Below, piece by piece: positions 41,861 to 50,777 of a stretch of DNA of 64,000 nt. A model generated the notes under the pieces. That model ran no database searches, was not told the DNA's origin, and was given only the letters and a program-made list of their open reading frames with translations. Every line of letters starts with the position of its first letter. Position 1 is the stretch's first letter. The translations under genes and the position numbers were made by a program. The DNA is from Gemmatirosa kalamazoonensis (lineage in GTDB: Bacteria > Gemmatimonadota > Gemmatimonadetes > Gemmatimonadales > Gemmatimonadaceae). The DNA lies in assembly GCF_000522985.1 (NCBI RefSeq), contig NZ_CP007128.1, positions 3,952,220 through 4,016,219 on the forward strand, written 5' to 3'.

Positions 41861-42565
41861 TCAGGACTCGGCGTAGAGCAGCACGCCGCACGACTCGCAC
41901 ACGTCCACGAGGTCGCCCGACGCGAGCGCCGCGCGACGCTGCGTCGGCACGGCCGTGTCGCAGTTGGAGCACGACGTGCCGCGCAGCGCGAACACCGACC
42001 GCTGGCGCCGTCGCGACCGCACGCGGTCGTAGCGCTGGAGCGTGCGTGGATCCACGTGGCGGGCCGCCTCCTGCCGCCGGCCGCGTGCCTCGCCGATCTC
42101 CGCCTCGAGCTTGCCGCGCGCCGCCTCGAGCTCCTGCCGCACCGCGGCCTGACGCTCGTCGAGCTCCGCGAGGTTGAGCTCCGCGGCGGTGTCGGAGTCG
42201 CGCAGCGTCGAGAGCCGGTGGTTCACCGCGGAGAGCTCGTTCTCGACGTCGGCGAGCGCGCGCCGCGAGATGTCGACCTGCGCGGACGCGGCGTTCGCCT
42301 CGCGGACCTTGTGCACGTGGTCCATCGCGGCGATCGCGCGCGCGTTCAGCCGCCGGAAGTCGTCGGCCCGCGACGACAGCTCGCGCTGTCGCTGCTCCTC
42401 GCGCTCGATCGCCGCGCGCGTGGTCGATCGCTGTCGCTCGGCCGCGACGCGCTCGGCGTCGAGCGCGGCGAAGCGCGGCTTCAGCGCGTCCATGCGCGTC
42501 TCGAGCTGCGAGAGCTCGTCGTCGCGGTCCTGCAGGGTGAGCAGCGCCTGGAGGTGCGGCTTCAC
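41861..42565 (-). CDS. Coiled-coil protein with C4 zinc ribbon (DUF164/YbgI-like CT398 family)
   Basis: It is 234 aa. Residues 1-180 are a long antiparallel coiled coil (LLTLQDRDDELSQLETRMD through LEAEIGEARGRRQEAARHV). The C-terminal zinc ribbon has CSNC and, about 20 residues on, CESC. This layout is that of the bacterial coiled-coil plus zinc-ribbon family found widely next to dnaG or rpoD. Structural work on related proteins suggests binding to nucleic acids or secretion components, but the function here is unknown. It lies 37 bases after dnaG and 84 bp before the recJ start region. Confidence 0.8.
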   Translation of the reverse strand: MKPHLQALLTLQDRDDELSQLETRMDALKPRFAALDAERVAAERQRSTTRAAIEREEQRQRELSSRADDFRRLNARAIAAMDHVHKVREANAASAQVDISRRALADVENELSAVNHRLSTLRDSDTAAELNLAELDERQAAVRQELEAARGKLEAEIGEARGRRQEAARHVDPRTLQRYDRVRSRRRQRSVFALRGTSCSNCDTAVPTQRRAALASGDLVDVCESCGVLLYAES

Positions 42566-42602
42566 ACGTCTTGCTCCTGAACGGTTGAGGTTCGGATGTC
42601 GG

Positions 42603-44549
42603 TCAGCTCTGCATGAGCGCCGCGCGGTCCGCGTTGAGCTGCTGCTTTCGGGCCACCAGCGCGTCCTTCTCCGCGTCGGACAGCGGGTGCTCGGGATCCA
42701 TCAGCATCGCGTTCACGCGGTCGCGCTCCTCGTCGATCGCGCGCAGCTGCAGCCGGCGGAGCCACGCGCGCACCTGCGTGCCCGGGTTCGGCAGCGGCTC
42801 GGCGACGAGCTGGTTCACGATGTCGATCTCGCTCGACGTGAGCCCGTCGGCGAGCGCCTCGAGCGACGCGTCCGCGGTCAGCAGCAGCCTCTCGAAGATC
42901 CGACGGTACACCGGATGGTGGAAGTGCTCCGGGCCCCATCGCTCGACGACGATCTCCACCTGGCCGTGGTCCTGAAGCATGGCCTGCACGAGCCCCTTCT
43001 CCGCCGCGGTCACGCGCGCCGACGGCGACACGCGCGCGACGGCGTGCGAGCTCGCCCAGTCGTCGGTGCGACGGAAGCCGCGGCGCCGCTCGCCGCCACG
43101 GTCGCGGCCGCGGAAGCGCTCACGGTCGAACGCCTCGGGCGGCCGGCGCGGCTCGACGAACACGACCCCGTCCGGCGGGCCGTCCTCGCGCATCGGCGCG
43201 CGGTCCACCCGCTCGTTGCGTGCCGCACCCGGCGCCGCGACGCTCGCCCCGCGGCCGCGGGCGCGCGGATCCGGCGCCGCGAGCTCGCGCACGAGCACGT
43301 CGCGGTCGACGCCGGAGACCTCGGCGAGGCGCGCGATGTAGATGTCGCGCGTGACGGCGTCGGCCGTCGCGCGGAGCGTCGGGAGCAGGCGGTCGATGGC
43401 GCGCCGCTTCTTGTGCAGCTCGTCGAACCACCCGCGCCGCTGCAGCTCGAGGATCTGTCGATCGAAGATGTCGATCGCGTGCGCCAGCTGCGCCTCGAGC
43501 CCCTTCGCGCCGTGCGCGCGCACGAACGTGTCCGGGTCCTCGCCCTCGGGCAGCGACGCGACGCGCGCCGAGACGCCCTGCTCGAGCAGCTGCAGCCCGG
43601 CGCGGAACGTCGCCTTCAGCCCGGCCTCGTCGCTGTCGTAGAGCAGGAACACGTTCTTCGTGAGCTTCGCGAGCAGCGCGGCCTGCTGCTCCGTGAGCGC
43701 GGTGCCTAACGGCGCGATGGTCTCCTCGACGCCGGCGAGAACGAGACGGATCGCGTCGAAGTATCCCTCGACGACGAGCGCGCGGTCGGCCTTGCGCACG
43801 GCGTGGCGCGCCGACGACATGCCGTACAGCAGCCGTCCCTTGATGAAGATCTCGGACTCCGCGGAGTTCAGGTACTTCGGCTCTCCGTCGCCGAGCACGC
43901 GGCCGCCGAAGCCGACGTGGCGCCCCGAGGCATCGTGGATGGGGATCATGAGCCGTCCCCAGAACCGCGAGCGCGGCTCGTCCTGCCCCTCGCGCTGCAC
44001 GAGCAGCCCCGCGGCGAGCAGGCGCGCGTCGTCGTAGCCCATCGCGTTGAGGTGTGTCCGCAGGCGCGCGCCGTCGCGCGGCGCGTACCCGAGCTCGAAG
44101 CGGTCGGCCGCGGGCTTGTCGATGTCGCGCGACGCGAGATAGTCGCGCGCGGGCTTCGCCTCGTCCTCCGTCCACAGCACGTCGCGGAAGTACGACGCGG
44201 CGGCGGCGTTCGCCTCCCACAGCGGCTCGCGCGGATCGGCCGCCTGCTCGCCGCGGCGCTCCTCCTTCACCTCGATGCCCGAGCGCGCGGCGACGTACCG
44301 CACCGCTTCCGCGAAGTCGAGGCCGAGGCGCTCGCGCACGAAGCTGATCGCGTCGCCGCTCACGCCGCACTTGAAGCAGTGATACTGGCCGCGGCGCGGC
44401 GAGACGGAGAAGTTCGGGTTCTTGCCGCCGTGGAACGGGCACGGACCGCGGAAGTCCGCGCCGGCGCGACGCAGCTTCACGTGCTCGCCGATGATCTCGA
44501 CGATGTCGGCGGACTCGCGAACGCGGTCGATCGTCTCGGCGGAGATCAT
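42603..44549 (-). CDS. dnaG: DNA primase
   Basis: Makes RNA primers for lagging-strand synthesis. It is 648 aa. The CHC2 zinc finger is Cys37, His40, Cys58, Cys61 (CPFH ... CFKC). The TOPRIM core shows ALVVEGYFDAIRLVLAG and VFLLYDSDEAGLKATFRAGL. A linker rich in Arg/Gly (about 440-500) precedes the C-terminal helicase-binding domain. The ATG at 44549 overlaps the mutS2 stop (ATGA). No rpoD follows in the window, unlike the classical rpsU-dnaG-rpoD operon. One octamer copy is at 43704. Confidence 0.96.
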   Translation of the reverse strand: MISAETIDRVRESADIVEIIGEHVKLRRAGADFRGPCPFHGGKNPNFSVSPRRGQYHCFKCGVSGDAISFVRERLGLDFAEAVRYVAARSGIEVKEERRGEQAADPREPLWEANAAAASYFRDVLWTEDEAKPARDYLASRDIDKPAADRFELGYAPRDGARLRTHLNAMGYDDARLLAAGLLVQREGQDEPRSRFWGRLMIPIHDASGRHVGFGGRVLGDGEPKYLNSAESEIFIKGRLLYGMSSARHAVRKADRALVVEGYFDAIRLVLAGVEETIAPLGTALTEQQAALLAKLTKNVFLLYDSDEAGLKATFRAGLQLLEQGVSARVASLPEGEDPDTFVRAHGAKGLEAQLAHAIDIFDRQILELQRRGWFDELHKKRRAIDRLLPTLRATADAVTRDIYIARLAEVSGVDRDVLVRELAAPDPRARGRGASVAAPGAARNERVDRAPMREDGPPDGVVFVEPRRPPEAFDRERFRGRDRGGERRRGFRRTDDWASSHAVARVSPSARVTAAEKGLVQAMLQDHGQVEIVVERWGPEHFHHPVYRRIFERLLLTADASLEALADGLTSSEIDIVNQLVAEPLPNPGTQVRAWLRRLQLRAIDEERDRVNAMLMDPEHPLSDAEKDALVARKQQLNADRAALMQS

Positions 44550-46960
44550 TCGAGATCCACGACGCTGACGCCGGAGCCGCCCTCGTTCCACAGGCCGAGC
44601 CGGAAGCCCTTCACGCGCGTGTCCTTGCGCAGCAGCTCGGCGACCCGCTCGCGGAGCGCGCCCGTGCCCTTGCCGTGAATGATCCGCACCGACCGCAGAT
44701 CCGCGCGCACGGCCTGGTCCAGCTCCGCGAGCAGATAGTCGTCCACCTCGTCGACGCGCATGCCGCGCAGATCGATCTCGGTGTTCGCGTGCACCTCGGG
44801 CGCGTCGCCCATCATCGGCACGACGATCTCCGGCTTCGCGCGCTGCTGCGACGTGCGCACGAGCGTGCGGAGCGGCACAGTGAGCTTCATGACACCGACG
44901 GCGACGACGCCCTCCTTGCCGCGCACCTCGAGCAGCGTGCCGACCTTGCCGCCGAGCGTGCCCACCTCCACCGCGTCGCCGACCTGCGGCGGCTCGTGCA
45001 CCGCGCGGCGCGGCTTGTCGCCGTTGGCGCTGCGCGCGCGGCGCTCGACGTTCCGCTCCTCCCGGTCCAGCCGCTCGAGCTGCTCGTTCTGCCGCGCCGC
45101 GAGCTCCTCGATCTTGCGACGCGACTCGCGCGCCTTCTCCTCGACCACGTCTTCCGCCGTCGTGCGCAGCTCCTTCAACGTGCGGTCGATCTCCTTCCGC
45201 GCGTCGAGCAGGAACCGGCGCGCCTCCTGGCGCGCCTCCTTCTCCACCTGCCGCTCGCGGTCGCGCACCGCCTTCTCGCGCTCGGCGAGCCGCTGCGCGC
45301 GCGCGCGGCCGCTGTCCACGAGCTCCTCGGCGAGCCGCTCGCGATCGGCGAGCGCCTTCTCGCGCGCCTCGAGATCGGCGAGCAGCCGGTCGACGTCGCG
45401 CTCGCCCTGCGGTACGCGCTCGATGGCGCGCTCCACGATGTGCTCCGGCATCTTGAGACGCCGCGCGATGGCGATGCCGTACGAGCGTCCGGGCACACCC
45501 TTCAGCAGCCGGTACGTCGGCGCGAGCGCGGCGGAGTCGAACTGCAGCGACGCGTTCACGACGCCAGGCACCTCCGCGGCGAGCTCCTTCAGCGCGCCGA
45601 GGTGCGTCGTGGCGACGGTCGTGGTGCCGCGGCGCGTGAGCTCCTCGAGGACCGCGCCGCCTAACGCCGCGCCCTCGAGCGGATCGGTGCCCGACCCCAG
45701 CTCGTCGATCAGCACGAGCGACGCGTGCGTGGCCGACCCGACGATCTCGGTGAGGTTCTTCAGATGCGCGCTGAACGTCGAGAGGCTCGCCTGGATCGAC
45801 TGCTCGTCGCCCACGTCGGCGAAGAAGTCGTCGAACACGGCGACGCGGCTCTCCTCGGCCACCGGCGCGGGGATGCCGCTCTGGGCGAGCAGCGAGATGA
45901 GCGCGAGCGCCTTCAGCAGCACCGTCTTGCCGCCGGTGTTCGGGCCGGAGACGAGCAGCGTGCGCTCGTCGGGCGCCATCGCGAGATCGAACGGCACGAC
46001 GTCGACGCCCTGCGCGAGCAGCAGCGGGTGGCGCCCGTCGCGAATCGTGAAGCCGTCCTGCGCGTCGACGAGGTCGAACGGCGAGCACTCGTAGTCCTTC
46101 GCGAACCGCGCGCGCGCGTAGAGCGTGTCCAGCTCGACGAGCGCGTCGAGCGCGTCGAGCATCGGCTCGCGCAGCGGGCGGATCTCCTCGGTGAGCTCGC
46201 GCAGGATGCGGTCGATCTCGCGCAGCTCCTCGGCCTCCAGCTCGCGGATGCGGTTCCCGAACTCCACCGCCGCGGGCGGCTCGACGAACAGCGTGGCGCC
46301 GGTGCTCGACGTGTCGTGCACGATGCCGCCGACGGTGGTCCGCGCGTGCGCGCGCACGGGGATGACGTAGCGTCCGTTGCGCACGGTGACCGACATGTCA
46401 TTCACCTGCTGGTGCGGCTCGAGTCGCGACATGAGCCGCTCGAGCAGCGCGACGAGCTCGCCCTGCGAGGAGCGCAGCTCGCGCCGGATCTGCCGCAGCC
46501 GCGGGCTCGCGTCGTCGCGCACGGCGCCGTCCTCCGCGATCGCGCGCTCGATCGCCTCCTCGCTGCGCTTCGCGCTCACGAGGCGCTGCAGCAGGTGCGA
46601 GAGCACCGCCGTGATCACCGCCGGCCGCTTCGGATCGGTCAGCGACTCGCGCGTGCGCCGCGACGACCGAAGCAGCACCGCGCCGCCGAGCAGCTCCGCG
46701 GCGCTCCACGACGTGCCGGCGACGCGGAGCTTCGCGAGCGCGTCGACCAGGTCGGGGGCGGGCTCGGGGCCCCAGCCCAGCTCCGACTCGACGAGCGCCC
46801 GCGTGGCGGCGACGCGCCGGTGCTCGGCCGCGAGCGCGGTGAGATCGGTCTGCGGCTGCAGCGCGCGGAGGCGGCGCGCGCCGAGTGACGAGGTGGCACG
46901 CTCGGCGACGACGGCGAGAACGCGGGGATACTCGAGGACGGACAGCGCGTGCGAGTTCAT
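44546..46960 (-). CDS. mutS2: Endonuclease MutS2
   Basis: MutS-like ATPase that suppresses homologous recombination or rescues collided ribosomes, depending on the species studied. It is 804 aa. The N-terminal helical domain includes YVIPVRAHARTTVGGIVHDTS, then Walker A SGPNTGGKTVLLKAL, Walker B LVLIDELGSGTDPLEG and the TTVATTHLGALKELA switch. A long coiled coil follows, then a KOW-like segment (VGDAVEVGTLGGKVGTLLEV) and the C-terminal Smr nuclease domain (IDLRGMRVDEVDDYL, IIHGKGTGALRERV). All domains are present. One octamer copy is at 45659. Confidence 0.96.
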   Translation of the reverse strand: MNSHALSVLEYPRVLAVVAERATSSLGARRLRALQPQTDLTALAAEHRRVAATRALVESELGWGPEPAPDLVDALAKLRVAGTSWSAAELLGGAVLLRSSRRTRESLTDPKRPAVITAVLSHLLQRLVSAKRSEEAIERAIAEDGAVRDDASPRLRQIRRELRSSQGELVALLERLMSRLEPHQQVNDMSVTVRNGRYVIPVRAHARTTVGGIVHDTSSTGATLFVEPPAAVEFGNRIRELEAEELREIDRILRELTEEIRPLREPMLDALDALVELDTLYARARFAKDYECSPFDLVDAQDGFTIRDGRHPLLLAQGVDVVPFDLAMAPDERTLLVSGPNTGGKTVLLKALALISLLAQSGIPAPVAEESRVAVFDDFFADVGDEQSIQASLSTFSAHLKNLTEIVGSATHASLVLIDELGSGTDPLEGAALGGAVLEELTRRGTTTVATTHLGALKELAAEVPGVVNASLQFDSAALAPTYRLLKGVPGRSYGIAIARRLKMPEHIVERAIERVPQGERDVDRLLADLEAREKALADRERLAEELVDSGRARAQRLAEREKAVRDRERQVEKEARQEARRFLLDARKEIDRTLKELRTTAEDVVEEKARESRRKIEELAARQNEQLERLDREERNVERRARSANGDKPRRAVHEPPQVGDAVEVGTLGGKVGTLLEVRGKEGVVAVGVMKLTVPLRTLVRTSQQRAKPEIVVPMMGDAPEVHANTEIDLRGMRVDEVDDYLLAELDQAVRADLRSVRIIHGKGTGALRERVAELLRKDTRVKGFRLGLWNEGGSGVSVVDLE

Positions 46961-47044
46961 ACGTCCTTCATTCTACCCGAAACTCATGGCGGCGGTGCCG
47001 GAACGAATGGTGTTCATGACGCGTGGGCTCCCGCCTCGTCCCCC

Positions 47045-47494
47045 TCACCCGGTGCTCTGGCGGGCCAGCTCCTCGCGCGCGATCGCGTTGATCGTCCCGC
47101 CTTCCGCGCGCCCCTTGAACTGCGGCATGACCTTCCCCATCACCGCGCCGATGTTCGTCGCGCCGCCCTGGATCGCGGCGCGCACGGCGGCGCGCAACTC
47201 CGCGTCGTCCACCTGCGCCGGCAGGTAGCGCTCGAGCATCGTCCCCTCGGCCCGCTCCTTCTCAGCGAGGTCCGCGCGGCCGGCCTTGTCGTACATCTCG
47301 ACGGCCTCGCGGCGGCGCTTGATCGCCTTGCGCACGACGTCCACGACGTCGTCGTCCACGAGCTCGCGGCGCAGCTCGATCTCGCGGTTGCGCGCCTCGG
47401 CGATCGTCGTGCCGAGGACGAGGGTGAGCGACTTGTCCTGCGCCTTGCGGGCGGCGGTGAGGTCGCCCTGGAGTCGATCGAGGAGCGCGGCCAT
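47045..47494 (-). CDS. GatB/YqeY domain protein
   Basis: It is 149 aa. The YqeY fold resembles the tail of GatB, the amidotransferase B subunit, and may act on tRNA-dependent amidation or tRNA binding. Signatures are LLDRLQGDLTAARKAQDK, TLVLGTTIAEARNREIELRREL, RREAVEMYDKAGRADLAEKE and GKVMPQFKGRAEGG near the end. The ATG at 47494 is 16 bases after the HIT-protein stop. An 84-bp gap separates it from mutS2 and holds no recognised site. Confidence 0.9.
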   Translation of the reverse strand: MAALLDRLQGDLTAARKAQDKSLTLVLGTTIAEARNREIELRRELVDDDVVDVVRKAIKRRREAVEMYDKAGRADLAEKERAEGTMLERYLPAQVDDAELRAAVRAAIQGGATNIGAVMGKVMPQFKGRAEGGTINAIAREELARQSTG

Positions 47495-47510
47495 GGTCGT
47501 GAGAGTGGTG

Positions 47511-47852
47511 TCAGCCCGGCGGCCAGTGGAACTTGCGGCCGCCCATGACGTGCACGTGCAGGTGGAACACCGACTGTTGGGCGTCGGGCCCGGTGTTGAC
47601 GACGGTGCGCCACCCCGAATCGGCGATGCCTTCCTGACGGGCGACGTCCGCGGCAAAGCGCATGACCTTCCCGAGCAGCGCCTCGTCGGTCGCCTCGTTC
47701 AGCGACGCGACGTGGGCGCGCGGGATCACCAGCAGGTGCGTCGGCGCCTTCGGGTCGATGTCGCGGAACGCGACGCAGTCGTCGCTCTCGGCGACGAGCT
47801 TGGCCGGGATCTCGCCGCGCACGATGCGGCAGAACAGACAGTCGGCGCTCAT
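47511..47852 (-). CDS. HIT-family nucleotide hydrolase/transferase
   Basis: It is 113 aa. CLFCRIVRGEIPAKLVAES at the start, IPRAHVASLNEATDE, and the histidine triad HLHVHVMGGRKFHWPPG near the end. It is an HinT-type purine-nucleotide phosphoramidase by family. The ATG at 47852 overlaps the rsmE stop by four bases (ATGA). The position beside a YqeY gene is common in bacteria. Confidence 0.92.
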   Translation of the reverse strand: MSADCLFCRIVRGEIPAKLVAESDDCVAFRDIDPKAPTHLLVIPRAHVASLNEATDEALLGKVMRFAADVARQEGIADSGWRTVVNTGPDAQQSVFHLHVHVMGGRKFHWPPG

Positions 47853-48634
47853 GCGGAGTGGCTCTCGGTGGTCGCGCGTCGGACGCTCCGGTCGGCCGAC
47901 GCGCGCGCGAGCGCGACACCGACGATGGCGGCGGTCTCGAAGCGGAGGATGTTGCCCGGCAGGCGCGCACGATGGAAGCCCGCCGCCTCCAGCTCGTCGA
48001 GCTCGCGCGGCTCGATGCCGCCCTCGGGGCCCACCGCGACGCACACCGGCGCGCCCGGCGCGATCTCGTCCAGCGGCGCACCGTCGGGGTCGAGCACGAG
48101 CCGCGACGCCTCCGGAAGCGCGCGGATGGCGCGGTCGAGCGGCGCGTCGGGGTAGAGCTCCGGCAGCCACGCCCCCTCGCTCTGCACGAGCGCGGCGATC
48201 ATGCGGGCGCGCACCTTCGCCTGGAACCCCGTCCCCTCCCCGCGCGGCCCCACGGAGCGCGAGCGCCGCCAGAGCACTGGACGCCAGCTCGCGACGCCGA
48301 GCTCCGCGGCCTTCTCGGCGAGCCAGAGCATGCGATCGCGGTCGGCGACGGGCGTGAGGAGGTGCACGGCGGGCGGCGGCGCGACGTGCGACACCTCGCC
48401 GAGCTCCACGACGGCGTGCGACTTCGCGAGCCGCACGAGGCGACCGCCGGCCGAGCCCCCGGCGCCGTCGCGCAGCGCGAGCGCGTCGCCGACGTCGAGC
48501 CGCCGGACGCGCATGTGATGCGCCGCGTCCTCGCCGAGCGTCACGAGCGCACCCGCGACGAGCGGATCGGGCGCGAAGAACGTGGCGACCGTGTGGGCGC
48601 CGGCGCGGCCCGCGGACGCGGCGTCGTCGCTCAC
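47849..48634 (-). CDS. rsmE: 16S rRNA (uracil-1498-N3)-methyltransferase
   Basis: It is 261 aa. An N-terminal PUA-like part (HHMRVRRLDVGDALALRDG) is followed by a SPOUT knot with VAVGPEGGIEPRELDELEAAGF and LPGNILRFETAAIVGVALA, the two family signatures. The GTG at 48634 overlaps the prmA stop (GTGA). The dnaJ-prmA-rsmE order is widely conserved. Confidence 0.94.
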   Translation of the reverse strand: MSDDAASAGRAGAHTVATFFAPDPLVAGALVTLGEDAAHHMRVRRLDVGDALALRDGAGGSAGGRLVRLAKSHAVVELGEVSHVAPPPAVHLLTPVADRDRMLWLAEKAAELGVASWRPVLWRRSRSVGPRGEGTGFQAKVRARMIAALVQSEGAWLPELYPDAPLDRAIRALPEASRLVLDPDGAPLDEIAPGAPVCVAVGPEGGIEPRELDELEAAGFHRARLPGNILRFETAAIVGVALARASADRSVRRATTESHSA

Positions 48635-49470
48635 GCGCGGCGCACCGTCGCCGACCACCACGCGTCCTCCACGTCCTCGTGCGACACCGCGAGGCCGTAC
48701 CCGCGCACGGCGGCGATCATCTTCTCGCGCTCCTCGCGCAGGATGCCGGCGAGGATCGCGACGCCGTCCGCTGGCAGTGCGGCGCTCATCGCGGGCAGCA
48801 GCGACACGAGCACGCTCGAGATGATGTTCGCGAGGATCACGCGCACCGGCGCGACGAGCGGCAGCAGCAGATGCGCGTCGCCCTGCGTCACGCGCACGAC
48901 GTCGGCGACGCCGTTGCGCCTAACGTTCTCCTCGGCGTTGCCGATCGCCTCGGGGTCGAACTCGATCGCGATGACGCGTGCCGCGCCGAGCTTCGCCGCG
49001 GCGATGGAGAGCACGGCGCTGCCGGCGCCGAGGTCCGCCACGAAGTCGCCCGCGCGAATCTCCGACTGCATGAGCCGCAGCACGCCGCGCGTCGTCGGAT
49101 GATCGCCGGTGCCGAACGCCATGCCGGGGTCGATGACGATCGTGCGCGCGGGGTCGCGTCCATCGGCGAGCCACGTCGGCACGACGGCGAGCGCGCCCAG
49201 CTCGTGCGGCTTCAGCAGCGTCTTCCAGTTCTCGGTCCAGTCGACCGGCTCGGCCGCGGCGATGCTGACGTCCGCCGACGCATCGGCGGCGAGCACGGCG
49301 TCGCGCACGGCCGCAACGTCGCAGTCGGGCGGGAACTGCGTGACGAGCGTCTCGCCGTCCTCGTGCAGCGCCTGCGAGCCGGCCGCGAACAGCGCGGCGA
49401 CGACGGCCTCACGGGCCTCGTCGCCGCCGCGCGGCCGCACGCGGACCGCGAACCACGGCGCGTCGCTCAC
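48631..49470 (-). CDS. prmA: Ribosomal protein L11 methyltransferase
   Basis: It is 279 aa. The N-terminal substrate-binding domain ([20 protein letters not shown]) is followed by [18 protein letters not shown]. The SAM domain has [42 protein letters not shown] (here GAGS for the usual GTGS) and [16 protein letters not shown] (NI motif). The GTG at 49470 overlaps the dnaJ stop (GTGA). One octamer copy is at 48918 (Val-Arg). Confidence 0.94.
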   Translation of the reverse strand: MSDAPWFAVRVRPRGGDEAREAVVAALFAAGSQALHEDGETLVTQFPPDCDVAAVRDAVLAADASADVSIAAAEPVDWTENWKTLLKPHELGALAVVPTWLADGRDPARTIVIDPGMAFGTGDHPTTRGVLRLMQSEIRAGDFVADLGAGSAVLSIAAAKLGAARVIAIEFDPEAIGNAEENVRRNGVADVVRVTQGDAHLLLPLVAPVRVILANIISSVLVSLLPAMSAALPADGVAILAGILREEREKMIAAVRGYGLAVSHEDVEDAWWSATVRRA

Positions 49471-50621
49471 GCGCCGAGCGCTTCCTTCATCTTGGACCAG
49501 AAGCCCTTGGAGCGGTTCTGCTGCTGCGGCAGCCCGCGCTGCAGCTCCGCGAGCTCGCGGATCAGCTCCTCCTCGCGCGGCGACAGCCGCTCGGGCGTCC
49601 ACAGCTGGACGCGCACGTGCAGGTCGCCCACGCCGGTCGCGTTCACGCGCGGCAGCCCGCGTCCCTTGAGATGGAAGACCTGGCCGCTGTGCGTCCCCGC
49701 CGGCACGCGCAGCGACAGCTCGCCGGTGATGCCGGGCACGGTGACGTCGGCGCCGAGCACGAGCTGCGGGTACGAGACGAGCACCTCGCAGTACAGGTCC
49801 TCGCCGTCGCGCTCGAAGCGCGGGTCGTCGTCGACCTCGAACAGCACGAGCACGTCGCCGCGCGGGCCACCGCGCGACCCGACGTTCCCCTGGCCGCGGA
49901 GCGTCATGTACTGCCCGGTCGCGACGCCGGCGGGCACGGAGATCTTCACCGTGCGATCGGCGCGCACGCGCCCCTCGCCCCGGCACTTCTTGCACGGCGA
50001 CGCGATGACCTGCCCCTCGCCGGCGCACGTCGGACAGGGCGCGACGCTGACGAACTGGCCGAAGAACGAGCGCTGCGCGCGACGCACCTCGCCGGTGCCC
50101 GCGCACGTGGTGCACGTCGTGGCCTTGGACCCCGGCTCCGCGCCCTGCCCCTCGCAGCGGTCGCACGGATCGAGGAGCTTCAGCGTGACGGTCTTCTCGA
50201 CGCCGGTCGCGACCTCGGAGAGGGTCAGCGGCAGCGAGAACTTCACGTCCGAGCCGGTGCGCGGCCCGTTCGACTGGCGTCCGCCGGCCGCGGCGCCGAA
50301 CAGGTCGCCGAGCCCGCCCATGCCGCCGAAGTCGCGCATGAAGATGTTCAGCGCCTCGGACAGGTCCACGTGGTGGAACCCGCCCGCGGGCCCGCCGCCG
50401 CCGCGCAGCCCGGCCTCGCCGTAACGGTCGTACGCGGCGCGCTTCTGCGGATCGCGCAGCACGTCGTACGCCTCGGTGATCAGCTTGAACTTCTCCTCGG
50501 CTTCCTTCGCGCCCCCATTGCGGTCGGGATGGTACTGCATCGCGAGCTTGCGATACGCCTTCTTGATGTCGTCGTCGCTCGCATCACGCGCAACGCCTAA
50601 CGTGCTGTAAAAATCGGCCAT
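49467..50621 (-). CDS. dnaJ: Chaperone protein DnaJ
   Basis: J-domain co-chaperone of DnaK. It is 384 aa. The J domain has HPD at residues 31-33. The Gly/Phe region holds [11 protein letters not shown]. Four zinc-finger repeats follow ([32 protein letters not shown]), then two beta-rich C-terminal domains. It is full-length type I DnaJ. The ATG at 50621 lies after a 156-bp gap filled with inverted repeats. grpE and dnaK are absent from between hrcA and dnaJ. One octamer copy (50595) encodes Leu-Gly at residues 8-9. Confidence 0.96.
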   Translation of the reverse strand: MADFYSTLGVARDASDDDIKKAYRKLAMQYHPDRNGGAKEAEEKFKLITEAYDVLRDPQKRAAYDRYGEAGLRGGGGPAGGFHHVDLSEALNIFMRDFGGMGGLGDLFGAAAGGRQSNGPRTGSDVKFSLPLTLSEVATGVEKTVTLKLLDPCDRCEGQGAEPGSKATTCTTCAGTGEVRRAQRSFFGQFVSVAPCPTCAGEGQVIASPCKKCRGEGRVRADRTVKISVPAGVATGQYMTLRGQGNVGSRGGPRGDVLVLFEVDDDPRFERDGEDLYCEVLVSYPQLVLGADVTVPGITGELSLRVPAGTHSGQVFHLKGRGLPRVNATGVGDLHVRVQLWTPERLSPREEELIRELAELQRGLPQQQNRSKGFWSKMKEALGA

Positions 50622-50649
50622 GGTACCGAGGGAGGAGCGATCCTGAAGC

Positions 50650-50776
50650 GGCGGCGCTGGTGAGGCGGCGCTGGAGCGGCGGCTCTGATCCGGCGGCGCT
50701 GATACCACGCGTTATCAGTGCCGCCGTATCGGAGCCGTCCCATCAGTGCCGACGGATCAGCGCCGCCGCACCAGAG
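50650..50776 (-). repeat. Multi-unit palindrome between hrcA and dnaJ
   Basis: Four imperfect copies of GGCGGCGCTGAT run on the plus strand at about 50650-50703. They are followed by about four inverted copies (ATCAGTGCCGCC and variants) at about 50713-50768. The inner 13-bp arms (50692-50704 with 50713-50725) differ by one G-U-type pair around an 8-base loop, and outer units also pair. In the hrcA-dnaJ transcript this would form one long stem-loop or alternative hairpins. It has no clear U tract after it. Confidence 0.7.
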
Positions 50777-50777
50777 A

